Below are positions 50,948 to 58,995 of a DNA stretch of 64,000 nt, one piece after another. Positions within the stretch are counted from its first letter, which is position 1, and each line of letters starts with the position of its first letter. The translations under genes and the position numbers were made by a program. The stretch comes from SAR202 cluster bacterium bin127 (GTDB lineage: Bacteria; Chloroflexota; Dehalococcoidia; Lucifugimonadales; Lucifugimonadaceae), in the NCBI GenBank assembly GCA_002239045.1, contig MPNN01000007.1, forward strand, positions 1-64,000. Reading direction: 5' to 3'. The notes below the pieces were generated by a model. That model searched no databases. It had not been told where the DNA came from and saw only the letters and a program-made list of their open reading frames with translations.

Positions 50948-53791
50948 ATGACAACCCAAACCATCTCCAACAACAAAGTAATCTCCATAAACCCCCGAGA
51001 CCTTCCCCGACGCTTCGACGTGAAAGAGCGCGAAGCATATTGGCGTACCCAGTGGGAAGCCCTCGGCATTTCAAAACACGACAAAACCGCCTCCCGAGAA
51101 CAGAGCTTCGTCATCGACTCGCCCCCGCCTACTGCCAGCGGTTCCCTCCATCCCGGCCACGTCTTTTCCTATACCCACCAAGACGTCATCGCACGCTACC
51201 GACGAATGACCGGATGGAACGTCGTATACCCCATGGGTTGGGACGACAACGGACTCCCCACCGAGCGCCGCGTCCAAAACTACTTCGGCGTCCGAGCCGA
51301 ACCGAACGTCCCCTACATCCCGGACCTGAACGTCCGCAAACGCCGCAAAGAACTCGGCCTCGACAAAGACGAGCAACTCGTAATCTCCCGTGGCAATTTT
51401 ATCGAGCTCTGCCACATCGTCACCGCCGAAGACGAGAAGACCTACAAAGAGCTCTTCAACCGCCTCGGATTCTCCATCGACTGGGACGAGGAGTACGCCA
51501 CCATCGACGACCGCTGCCGCGCCATCGCCCAGCGATCATTCCTCGACCTAGACCAGCGCGGACACGTCTACACCGCCGAACTCCCAACCATGTGGGATGT
51601 CGACTTCCAGACCGCCGTCGCACAAGCCGAAGTCGAAGACCGACCAACCCCAGGCGCATACCACGACATCGAATTCGGCGTCTACGAATCCCTCATCGAC
51701 GGAGAGCAGGGCGTACCCGAATCCTTCGTTATCTCAACTACGCGACCCGAAATGATCCCCGCCTGCGTTGCCGTCACCGCTCATCCCGACGACGAACGCT
51801 TTAAGCCACTCTTCGGCAAGCACGCCATCACCCCTGGCTTCTTCGCCAAAGTCCCCATATTCCCCAGCGAAAAGGCCGATCCCGAGAAGGGCACCGGCAT
51901 CCTGATGCTCTGCACGTTCGGAGACGACAACGACGTCGAGTGGTGGCGAACCCATGACCTCGAACTCCGACCTATGATCTCCCGCAACGGCGAGGCCGCA
52001 CCGCGCACCTTCGTCCCCTACGGCTCCGACGATCCGGGCTGGGGTTCCCTAGACCCGACACGCGCCCAATTCTTCTACGACCAATTGCTCGGGATGCCCC
52101 TCGAGGATGTCCGCACCAAGATCGTCGAACAACTCAACTGCCCCGGCACATCGGCCATGACGATGCTCGGTCCAGAGGACGAAGTCGAAACCAGCAACCC
52201 CCTCCAATCACCGCCGCGCCCAATCGAGCACGTCGTCCGCTACTACGAGAAGGGCACGACACCCATCGAATACATCCCATCCCGCCAGTGGTTCGTCCGC
52301 CTCATGGACAAGAAACCCTACCTCCAAGAAGTCGGTGCCAAGGTCCAATGGCTGCCTGAATTCATGGAAAAACGTTACGCCGACTGGACCGACGGCCTCG
52401 GACACGACTGGGCCATCTCCCGACAGCGATACTTCGGCGTCGCCATACCCGTTTGGTACCCCATCGACGAAAACGGCGACATCAAGTACGACAGCTACAT
52501 CGTCGCCACCGACGATATGCTCCCCGTCGATCCCACTCTTACGCCCGCGCCCGGTTACGACGAGTCCCAGCGCAACCAACCTAACGGCTTCATCGGCGAG
52601 CAAGACGTCTTCGACACCTGGTTCACATCATCCATGACCCCCCAGATCCTAGCCCGCTGGGGCGAAGACGGCGACCGCATGTCCAACCTCTACCCAGCCG
52701 ACCTGCGCCCACAAGCCCACGACATCATCCGCACCTGGGCTTTCTACACCATCGTCAAGTCCGCGCTCCACAACGACAACGTCCCCTGGCACAAAGCCAT
52801 GATCTCCGGCTTCATCGTCGACCCCGACCGCAAGAAGATGTCCAAATCCCGAGGCGCTCCCGTCACGCCCATGCCGCTCGTCAACCAATACGGCGCCGAC
52901 GCTGTCCGATACTGGGCATCCAACGGACGCCCCGGCATGGACATGGCCTTCGACCCCACCGTATTCACCATCGGCGGCAAACTCGTTACCAAGCTCTACA
53001 ACGCCGGCAAATTCGTCCTCATGCAAGAAGCCGAACACGGCGAAATCACCACCGAACTCGACCGAGCATTCGTCAACGACCTCCGAGACACCGTCCACCG
53101 CGCCACCAACGCCTTCGAGAACTTCGAGTTCGCACACGCCCTCCAGATCACCGAAACCTTCTTCTGGGACGCCTTCGCCGACAACTACATCGAACTAGTA
53201 AAACGCCGAGCCCGCAGCGAAACCGACAAGCAGGGCAGAGCCTCAGCAGTAGCCACCCTCCGCCTGGCCCTAAACACCCTCCTCCGCCTCTTCGCCCCCT
53301 TCGTACCAACAATCACCGACGAAATCTGGTCCTGGACCTACGCCCAAGAGACCGGCTATGAATCGATTCACCAAACCCCCTGGCCAACAACCGTCAATCC
53401 GGCGTCAAATGACGTCATTCCGGCGAAAGCCGGAATCCAGAGGGGCCGGGACGAGGACGGGTTTCCCCCGCTCGCGGGGGAAATGTCCGAAGGACAAAGG
53501 GGGATGCCCGACCGCTACCAACTACCCCCCGTACCCAAACCCGAATCACCCACCTCCTTCCAAACCGCCTGCCGAGCCATAGCCGCCGTCCGAAAAGCAA
53601 AACACGAAGCCCAAATCGGCCTAGGAAAACCCCTAGCCAAACTAGAGTTGTCCGCCACAGACGACCAACTAACCCAACTAAAACTGGTCGAGAACGACGT
53701 ATCCGACGCTGGAGGTGCCACAGAGATCGGATACGTATCCGTCAAAACTGACAACGGTTACATCGCACACGTAGAAGCACCAACCGATTAA
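50948..53791 (+). CDS. valS: Valyl-tRNA synthetase with a repeat-encoded insertion
   Basis: 947 residues from the ATG at 50948. Class I signatures: HPGH (about 68-71) as the HIGH motif and KKMSKS (KMSKS about 630-634). The large editing domain lies between them (STTRPEMIPACVAVTAHP). The C-terminal anticodon-binding helices include TLRLALNTLLRLFAPFVPTITDEIWSW. Residues 822-852 (DVIPAKAGIQRGRDEDGF...GEMSEGQRGM) are not protein-family sequence but translation of a REP1 + box repeat; the true sequence resumes at about DRYQLPPVPK...ACRAIAAVRKAKHEA. It charges tRNA-Val and is most likely the gene originally served by the valine T-box upstream of the LRR gene. Confidence 0.95.
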   Translation: MTTQTISNNKVISINPRDLPRRFDVKEREAYWRTQWEALGISKHDKTASREQSFVIDSPPPTASGSLHPGHVFSYTHQDVIARYRRMTGWNVVYPMGWDDNGLPTERRVQNYFGVRAEPNVPYIPDLNVRKRRKELGLDKDEQLVISRGNFIELCHIVTAEDEKTYKELFNRLGFSIDWDEEYATIDDRCRAIAQRSFLDLDQRGHVYTAELPTMWDVDFQTAVAQAEVEDRPTPGAYHDIEFGVYESLIDGEQGVPESFVISTTRPEMIPACVAVTAHPDDERFKPLFGKHAITPGFFAKVPIFPSEKADPEKGTGILMLCTFGDDNDVEWWRTHDLELRPMISRNGEAAPRTFVPYGSDDPGWGSLDPTRAQFFYDQLLGMPLEDVRTKIVEQLNCPGTSAMTMLGPEDEVETSNPLQSPPRPIEHVVRYYEKGTTPIEYIPSRQWFVRLMDKKPYLQEVGAKVQWLPEFMEKRYADWTDGLGHDWAISRQRYFGVAIPVWYPIDENGDIKYDSYIVATDDMLPVDPTLTPAPGYDESQRNQPNGFIGEQDVFDTWFTSSMTPQILARWGEDGDRMSNLYPADLRPQAHDIIRTWAFYTIVKSALHNDNVPWHKAMISGFIVDPDRKKMSKSRGAPVTPMPLVNQYGADAVRYWASNGRPGMDMAFDPTVFTIGGKLVTKLYNAGKFVLMQEAEHGEITTELDRAFVNDLRDTVHRATNAFENFEFAHALQITETFFWDAFADNYIELVKRRARSETDKQGRASAVATLRLALNTLLRLFAPFVPTITDEIWSWTYAQETGYESIHQTPWPTTVNPASNDVIPAKAGIQRGRDEDGFPPLAGEMSEGQRGMPDRYQLPPVPKPESPTSFQTACRAIAAVRKAKHEAQIGLGKPLAKLELSATDDQLTQLKLVENDVSDAGGATEIGYVSVKTDNGYIAHVEAPTD
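53413..53503 (+). repeat. Composite REP1 + box repeat inserted in frame in valS
   Basis: A perfect REP1 (53413-53440) and a perfect box unit (53460-53503: CCCCCGCTCGCGGGGG and TGTCCGAAGGACA) lie inside the valS reading frame without a stop. The order matches the intergenic composite at 21629-21716. The encoded peptide (PAKAGIQ..., PLAGEMSEGQRG) is the one generally made when such repeats are translated. Confidence 0.92.
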
Positions 53792-54008
53792 GCCGCCTCA
53801 TTTCTCACGGACAAGGCCAATAGAAACGGATAGGATTGAGCATGGTCGGAGGTCGTCTGACAAACGTAATTGGCAACGCATCCAGGCGACACCTTTACGG
53901 GGCCAAAGAAGGAACGGATGCAATGCCACCCTCCGACCGATTGAGATTCGCCGAGGGGCGGGTCTCACCCCCTAGCATACATCAAATCGTCACCCAACTG
54001 CTAACAAC

Positions 54009-54047
54009 ACCGGCTATATCGCACGCGTTGAAGCACTAATCGAGTAA
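54009..54047 (+). pseudogene. Extra copy of the valS 3' end (copy 2)
   Basis: In frame this reads TGYIARVEALIE and stop, against native NGYIAHVEAPTD and stop (53753-53791). 31 of 39 nt match. No further valS sequence precedes it. The 217 nt between the native stop and this copy hold no convincing gene; an ORF at 53836-54039 overlaps the copy in another frame and is not supported. Confidence 0.75.
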
Positions 54048-54116
54048 CAAGCGTTTCCCTTTGTGCACAGCATCCTTTCGCGCAGCGAACACAGGGGATG
54101 CCTCATCCCCTCAAGT

Positions 54117-54172
54117 TAGAATCTCATGACCGCCGCTCCCTAAAGATGACGCCGTGAACCACGAACGGCGTC
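54117..54172 (+). promoter_or_regulatory. Promoter-like TAGAAT and hairpin before the 54.2-kb gene
   Basis: TTAGAAT (TAGAAT at 54117-54122) resembles the -10 elements before prs and the ABC exporter. Behind it, GACGCCGT (54148-54155) and ACGGCGTC (54165-54172) form a perfect 8-bp hairpin in the leader. At about 54073-54110 a degenerate CTTTCGCGCAGCGAAC-type hairpin repeat is seen. Confidence 0.4.
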
Positions 54173-54216
54173 CCAGAATGGTAGTTTCCCCATAGTGGCG
54201 AATGAGAGGGATTCAG

Positions 54217-54624
54217 ATGAACGAATGGATCGACGTTGCTAGAACTGAACAACATGCGGAGGAACTGTCTCTACACACGATATGGCATGAATGCCAACAC
54301 CCGGATTGGCAGATCAATCCGCACCTCAGACGTGAAATCTCAACCCGCACTCCCGTCTCAAAAGACACCACCGTCCGCATCAAACACGCCGATTACTTCG
54401 GCGACCACTACGAAAACGCCGTCGTCGTACCTGCTGGCGATACGTGTTCGGTAGAAATCACAGACCCCAGCGCATCGCAATCCGTCCACGAAGAGGTCAT
54501 CGAAACCACCACCCGAAGGATCGACACTACCACCGGCGAAGCAACCTCGTCCGCCTCCATCCTCCACATCATCGTAGACATCCCCATAGGCATCACCGCC
54601 GTGCTGCAAGTCCTGGATTCGTAA
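54217..54624 (+). CDS. Uncharacterised protein between two valS-tail copies
   Basis: A 135-residue protein from the ATG at 54217 (MNEWIDVAR), preceded by GAGAGGG. It has no TM segment. The composition is His/Thr/Glu-rich with a strand pattern in the second half (VRIKHADYFGDHYENAVVVPAGDTCSVEITD, then ASILHIIVDIPIGITAVLQVL). No family is recognised. It occupies the segment bounded by valS-tail copies 2 and 3, which makes it the likely cargo of that segment. Confidence 0.55.
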   Translation: MNEWIDVARTEQHAEELSLHTIWHECQHPDWQINPHLRREISTRTPVSKDTTVRIKHADYFGDHYENAVVVPAGDTCSVEITDPSASQSVHEEVIETTTRRIDTTTGEATSSASILHIIVDIPIGITAVLQVLDS

Positions 54625-54696
54625 AGCCGTCCTACCCATCCGTGCCAAATGCGGCACCTGACCCTTCAACCCCCACAACTCTGCAGTGAAACCGAT

Positions 54697-54732
54697 GACG
54701 GTTACATAGCCACTGTTGAAGCACGCGAATGA
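54697..54732 (+). pseudogene. Extra copy of the valS 3' end (copy 3)
   Basis: In frame this reads DGYIATVEARE and stop, compared with native NGYIAHVEAPTD and stop. GACGGTTACAT and GAAGCA are shared with the native gene; it is more diverged than copy 2. It stands 14 bp from the end of the restriction endonuclease gene. Confidence 0.7.
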
Positions 54733-54745
54733 TTGATGCTGCAAT

Positions 54746-55450
54746 CTATCTACGATGTGCGCTGCGGATCGCCTCTTCGATTCGATTCGATTTCACTTCA
54801 AATTGAATGAAATCGGCAATGTTGTCTTGGCGAATATGTAATTGACCTTCTCCAATGTTACCGCGATGCTGCCCTTTCGAGTAGTACGGATGGCTCGCAA
54901 CCTCATCCGACGATAGTACCCAATATCTAACAATGTCACGCCATACAGCAATCCAAACAAATACATCACAACAGCCGGGTTTGACCTGTTGGAAATTCAT
55001 CCAGAAATTCTTTGTGGAATCCGAAGATAACGCTTTAACATACAAAGGAGCATCAATATCTGCATCAACCGCTCTCGATGCCTTAACTTCGATTTTAATC
55101 CCGTCAAGAAAGAAATCGTATTGACCTGAATATTCAGAATCTAATTTCTTGGATGGTTTTTGCAGATCAGGCACTAATCCTTTCAGATGGCCTTGCGCCC
55201 ACGATTCGCCGAACGTTCGAGGTGCACTTATTTCGAAAATATACAGATAAAGATTGCGAGCTATATAGTCATCACGTAACTCATAGTAACTTTCTATATC
55301 TAACACATCCATCGCGAGCAGATTAGAAATTACATATTCGTATTCATTGAATGGGTAAACGGAGACAAGATTAGCTAACCTGTCACGCACTTGTCTTTCA
55401 TTTGGAAGGAGCGCAATTAGCTCTTCCAATTCTTGTTGTAAACGTTCCAT
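54746..55450 (-). CDS. Probable type II restriction endonuclease (PD-(D/E)xK)
   Basis: A 234-residue protein with a likely PD-(D/E)xK core: D112 in QYDFFLDGIKI, then E121-V-K123 in KIEVKAS. The N-terminal half is helical; the rest is alpha/beta. It starts 6 bp after the DNA methyltransferase stop on the same strand, the usual arrangement for a type II restriction-modification pair. The region is visibly AT-richer than the surroundings, consistent with recent transfer. Recognition sequence unknown. Confidence 0.78.
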   Translation of the reverse strand: MERLQQELEELIALLPNERQVRDRLANLVSVYPFNEYEYVISNLLAMDVLDIESYYELRDDYIARNLYLYIFEISAPRTFGESWAQGHLKGLVPDLQKPSKKLDSEYSGQYDFFLDGIKIEVKASRAVDADIDAPLYVKALSSDSTKNFWMNFQQVKPGCCDVFVWIAVWRDIVRYWVLSSDEVASHPYYSKGQHRGNIGEGQLHIRQDNIADFIQFEVKSNRIEEAIRSAHRR

Positions 55451-55455
55451 GATGC

Positions 55456-56442
55456 TTAAATCAACGCTTTCTGATGTGAGTCCTTCGGGTCAATTGAATC
55501 ATCTAAGTCAAATGATGGAATTTCATCTTGGAATGGATGACCGTTTTGCCACCCTTTGCGGAAGGATGATCTGAAGTGCTCCAGTCTGCGTATCGTGATC
55601 TCGGCATAAATTGGATCAATATCGACCGTGAAACACCTTCGACCTAGCAGTTCAGACGCTAGCAATGTAGTCCCCGAGTGAGAGAAGAAGTCAATTACAA
55701 GATCAGAATCGTTAGAACTCGCTTTGATTATTCGTTCGATGCTCTTGAAAGGTTTTTGGGCGTAGCATCCTGAAACATTTTCTTCCATTCTGTAGAAAAC
55801 TTGTTGAACATCGACCCAAACGTTTCCAGCTCTAATCGTATTGGAATGGCTTCTTTGAACGTTTTCGGTCAACTTGCCGTTTACTTTTTTGTAATAACCT
55901 CTCAGTATTTTAGGAATGTCAGTATATTCCGCTGATACGTTGAAACAGGGATTTCCTTTGATATAGTATAGTAATTCTTGTCTCACAGCCATCCAGTTTT
56001 TCTGAGTTCCATATCCTCGTTGATTGCGCATGGTAACTAAGCTACGAGTGTTGAACGGATGGGCGCGCATCATGATCATAAAATCTGGTAACGGTTGAAA
56101 TCCATTGTTTTGATCGGCACCGATCCAAATATACAAAGACGAATCTGTCGTCAATACAGATTCAGTGATCGAAATCCATTTTTCGCACCAATCGATGAAA
56201 GATTTGATTGATCGAAATTCGAAAGCTGCAAGATTGTATGGAGGGTCATGGATAGCTAATTGAGCCCGTTCTGCGTTCATGAGGCGGTGTATCGAATGAG
56301 GATCGGCGGCATCAAGGCATCCGACACGATGTCCCCGAACAGGATCAGTCCATATCTCGCCGGGTTGCAGTCGACAGTAAGGAAGCAACTGTTTCCTAAC
56401 GCCGGGCGAAGCATCAAGTCTTGGGAGGGGGGAATTTCTCAT
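55456..56442 (-). CDS. Site-specific DNA methyltransferase (class beta, N4/N6)
   Basis: A 328-residue protein with catalytic motif IV DPPY near residue 66 (AIHDPPYNLAAF) and the SAM-binding motif I near the C-terminus (VIDFFSHSGTTLLASELLGRRCFTVDIDPIYAEIT). This motif order marks the beta class of amino-methyltransferases acting on adenine N6 or cytosine N4. It pairs with the adjacent endonuclease and would protect the host site. AT-rich codon choice supports horizontal origin. Confidence 0.9.
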   Translation of the reverse strand: MRNSPLPRLDASPGVRKQLLPYCRLQPGEIWTDPVRGHRVGCLDAADPHSIHRLMNAERAQLAIHDPPYNLAAFEFRSIKSFIDWCEKWISITESVLTTDSSLYIWIGADQNNGFQPLPDFMIMMRAHPFNTRSLVTMRNQRGYGTQKNWMAVRQELLYYIKGNPCFNVSAEYTDIPKILRGYYKKVNGKLTENVQRSHSNTIRAGNVWVDVQQVFYRMEENVSGCYAQKPFKSIERIIKASSNDSDLVIDFFSHSGTTLLASELLGRRCFTVDIDPIYAEITIRRLEHFRSSFRKGWQNGHPFQDEIPSFDLDDSIDPKDSHQKALI

Positions 56443-56527
56443 TGCGGCATATAAGAGCGCTTTTTGTCTTGGGGCAACATCATGGTCTGCGAGATTAAAT
56501 TACAGAATATCACGCCGGCAATGCCGT

Positions 56528-56830
56528 TCACTTGACCCCTGGAATCTCTTCCCAACTCTTCCCCGTCAACTCCAAATAAAGCGCATCCACGCAAAGACCC
56601 ATATCTGTCTCGTCATCATCACCCCAAACCACTGCTTCATACGGAATAATACGAACACTCTCGAAAACACCGCGATCCTTCCACGGCTCAAACCACACCT
56701 GTTCAGCAAAACGCGACAAATCGATCTCGCCGTTCACACCATCGTTGAACTCGATCCAAATCTTGAACCCATCAAGCGCCTTGACAAATACCGGCGTCAA
56801 TTCCATGCCGACTCGAAACTCCTTCTGCAA
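56528..56830 (-). CDS. DUF2442 family protein (solitary)
   Basis: 100 residues, or 92 if the second ATG at 56806 (MELTPVF) is used. DUF2442 features are FKIWIEFNDGVNGEIDLSRF, FEPWKDRGVFESVRI, VVWGDDDETDMGLCVDALYLELTG. It lacks a DUF4160 neighbour, unlike the two modules at 13-14.2 kb, and has extra residues in the WGDE loop. It is the last gene of the accessory zone behind valS. Confidence 0.83.
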   Translation of the reverse strand: MQKEFRVGMELTPVFVKALDGFKIWIEFNDGVNGEIDLSRFAEQVWFEPWKDRGVFESVRIIPYEAVVWGDDDETDMGLCVDALYLELTGKSWEEIPGVK

Positions 56831-57192
56831 TGAAACTCGTCTACCCCACTTATAACACGGTCAACAACAGGCCCTCACACCCCACCGCAACACACCAATA
56901 CTCGGACAACACAACAATACTCGGACAACACAACACCACATCCTTTCCACCCTAGTTCAAACGCCCTACAACACCAATCCCTCTCCCGCTCACCAGAGGA
57001 AATCAGCGCAATCCGAGTATTCCGCGGTCCCAACACTCATACACCTCATGTCACCCATCCCGCTCGGCGAGATTGGGTAATGGTGAGGGCCTCAGTCGCG
57101 CCAAAAAGATGCGAAGATGAAGTTCACGCGGTAAGATTTCCGCATAACCAATCTCGACATATCGAAGAAGCCATACTCTGGGAGTACGAAAC
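56831..57192. repeat. 362-nt intergenic region with a tandem 19-bp repeat
   Basis: No gene is supported here. AATACTCGGACAACACAAC is repeated twice in tandem (56897-56915 and 56916-56934), and CCGAGTATT, the reverse complement of its start, occurs at 57013-57021. GGGAG (57180-57184) is the ribosome site for the next gene. No clear promoter is identified. Confidence 0.6.
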
Positions 57193-58950
57193 TTGGAATT
57201 CGATCAGATCAATAAGACCGCGGTAACTGATCCAGCGAAACAGCCCAATCTCGAAGATTACGCGTCGACGCGCGCCAATTTCGATTGGTGGCGAGATGCA
57301 TTCGAGAAGATGGATTGGCTGCCGGGTGGCGGTCTAAACAACGCTTACGAGGCCGTTGATCGACACGTTGCGCACGGTCATGGCGACAAACTCGCAATGA
57401 TCTGGCTTGGGAAGAACGGCGAAGAGGAGCGTTACACCTACGCCGAGTTCAAACGCGAATCCGATCGCTTCGGCGCTGTGATGCAAAACCTCGGCATCGG
57501 GTTGGGCGACCGAGTATTCATCTTCATGGATCGATTGCCCGAGCTCTACATCGCGGCCATGGGCATCCTAAAAGCGGGCGGCGTCATCGCACCACTATTC
57601 TCCGCTTTCGGTCCCGATCCGGTTCGTGACCGCATGCTTGACGCAGGCGCAAAATACCTCGTCACCAGCCCGGATCTCCGCGCTAAGATCTCCGAAATGC
57701 TGCCCGACATCAAGACGCTGAAAAACGTCATCATCGTCAACAAAGACGGGCGATCCGACGACCCGCCGGTGGAAGGTGATCTTGACTATTACGAGTTGAT
57801 GTCAGCCGCTGACCCTGACTCCTTCACCATGGCCGAGACGACACAGTACGACTTCGCCATCATGCACTACACGTCCGGCTCAACCGGCAAACCAAAAGGC
57901 GTCTTGCACCGGCACCAAGCGGTCATTCAGCAATGGATAACCGGCCATTGGGCACTCGACTTCAAGTTCGACGATGTCTATTTTTGCACTGCCGATCCCG
58001 GATGGGTCACCGGAACGTCTTACGGAATGATGGCGCCGTGGACAAACGGTGTGATGCAGATCATCTACGAGGGCGGTTTCAGCGCGTCGGGTTGGTACAA
58101 GGTCATTCAGGACTACGACGTCACTGTCTGGTACACCGCACCGACCGCGGTCCGCCTCCTCATGCGTGCCGGTGGCGACGTCGTCGACCAGTACGACATG
58201 TCTTCCCTGCGATTCATCGGTTCGGTCGGGGAGCCCTTGAATCCCGAAGCCGTCGTTTGGGGCAATCGACATTTCAACATGCCGATCCACGACAACTGGT
58301 GGCAGACCGAAACCGGTGCGATCATGTGCGCCAACTATCCGTCGATGGCGGTCCGTCCCGGTTCCATGGGACGACCGTTCCCCGGCATCACAATGGGCGT
58401 CCTTGACGACCAGTTCAACGAGATGGGTCCAGGTAACGCAGGTAGCCTCGCCGTTCGGCCTGGCTGGCCATCAATGATGTACACGTACTGGCAGCAGGAC
58501 GAGATGTACAACTCTCGCTTCAAAAAAGGCTGGTACATCACTGGCGACCAAGCCAGCATCGACGAAGACGGCTACTTCTGGTTCCAAGGACGCGCCGACG
58601 ACGTTATCAATACCGCAGGTCATCTTGTTGGCCCGTTTGAAGTCGAATCTGCACTCATCGAGCACGAAGCCGTCGCCGAAGCTGGTGTTATCGGTAAACC
58701 CGATCCTATCGCCATGGAGGTCGTCAAGGCATTCGTCACCCTTAATCCGGGCCACGAAGCCGGCCCCCAGCTCCGACGCGAACTTATGCGGTTCGCCCGC
58801 GACCGCCTTTCCGCTGGAGTCGCACCACGCGAGATCGACTTCATCGACATCATGCCGAAGACACGGTCTGGCAAAATCATGCGCCGCCTGTTGAAGGCGC
58901 GAGAACTCGGACTGCCAGAAGGCGATACCTCGACCCTCGAAGACGACTAA
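57193..58950 (+). CDS. acsA: Acetyl-CoA synthetase-like AMP-forming ligase
   Basis: 585 residues from a TTG placed 8 nt after GGGAG. The adenylate-forming core is complete: MHYTSGSTGKPKGVLHRH (P-loop), WWQTETGA, YITGDQASIDEDGYFWFQGRADDVINTAGHLVGPFEVESAL and the catalytic Lys region PKTRSGKIMRR. The length and N-terminal AcsA-like region fit acetate-CoA ligase, though related short acyl acids cannot be excluded. It activates acetate to acetyl-CoA in the cytosol. An alcohol dehydrogenase gene follows by 45 bp on the same strand, so the two may handle C2-C3 alcohols and acids together. Confidence 0.88.
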   Translation: MEFDQINKTAVTDPAKQPNLEDYASTRANFDWWRDAFEKMDWLPGGGLNNAYEAVDRHVAHGHGDKLAMIWLGKNGEEERYTYAEFKRESDRFGAVMQNLGIGLGDRVFIFMDRLPELYIAAMGILKAGGVIAPLFSAFGPDPVRDRMLDAGAKYLVTSPDLRAKISEMLPDIKTLKNVIIVNKDGRSDDPPVEGDLDYYELMSAADPDSFTMAETTQYDFAIMHYTSGSTGKPKGVLHRHQAVIQQWITGHWALDFKFDDVYFCTADPGWVTGTSYGMMAPWTNGVMQIIYEGGFSASGWYKVIQDYDVTVWYTAPTAVRLLMRAGGDVVDQYDMSSLRFIGSVGEPLNPEAVVWGNRHFNMPIHDNWWQTETGAIMCANYPSMAVRPGSMGRPFPGITMGVLDDQFNEMGPGNAGSLAVRPGWPSMMYTYWQQDEMYNSRFKKGWYITGDQASIDEDGYFWFQGRADDVINTAGHLVGPFEVESALIEHEAVAEAGVIGKPDPIAMEVVKAFVTLNPGHEAGPQLRRELMRFARDRLSAGVAPREIDFIDIMPKTRSGKIMRRLLKARELGLPEGDTSTLEDD

Positions 58951-58995
58951 CCCCAACCTCATCGCCAGCAGTGCGAAGTACGAAAGGCCAGTGAA

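Noticed and set aside
50797..51804. Arg/Pro-rich plus-strand ORF at the start of valS
   Set aside because: Out-of-frame with valS, compositionally biased and without domain support.
53836..54039. 67-residue ORF just after valS
   Set aside because: Its end overlaps the in-frame valS-tail copy in another frame, it has no recognisable feature, and its ribosome site is poor; the tail homology explains the sequence better.
56897..56934. CRISPR-like array
   Set aside because: Only two adjacent 19-bp units with no spacer between them, and no cas genes nearby.
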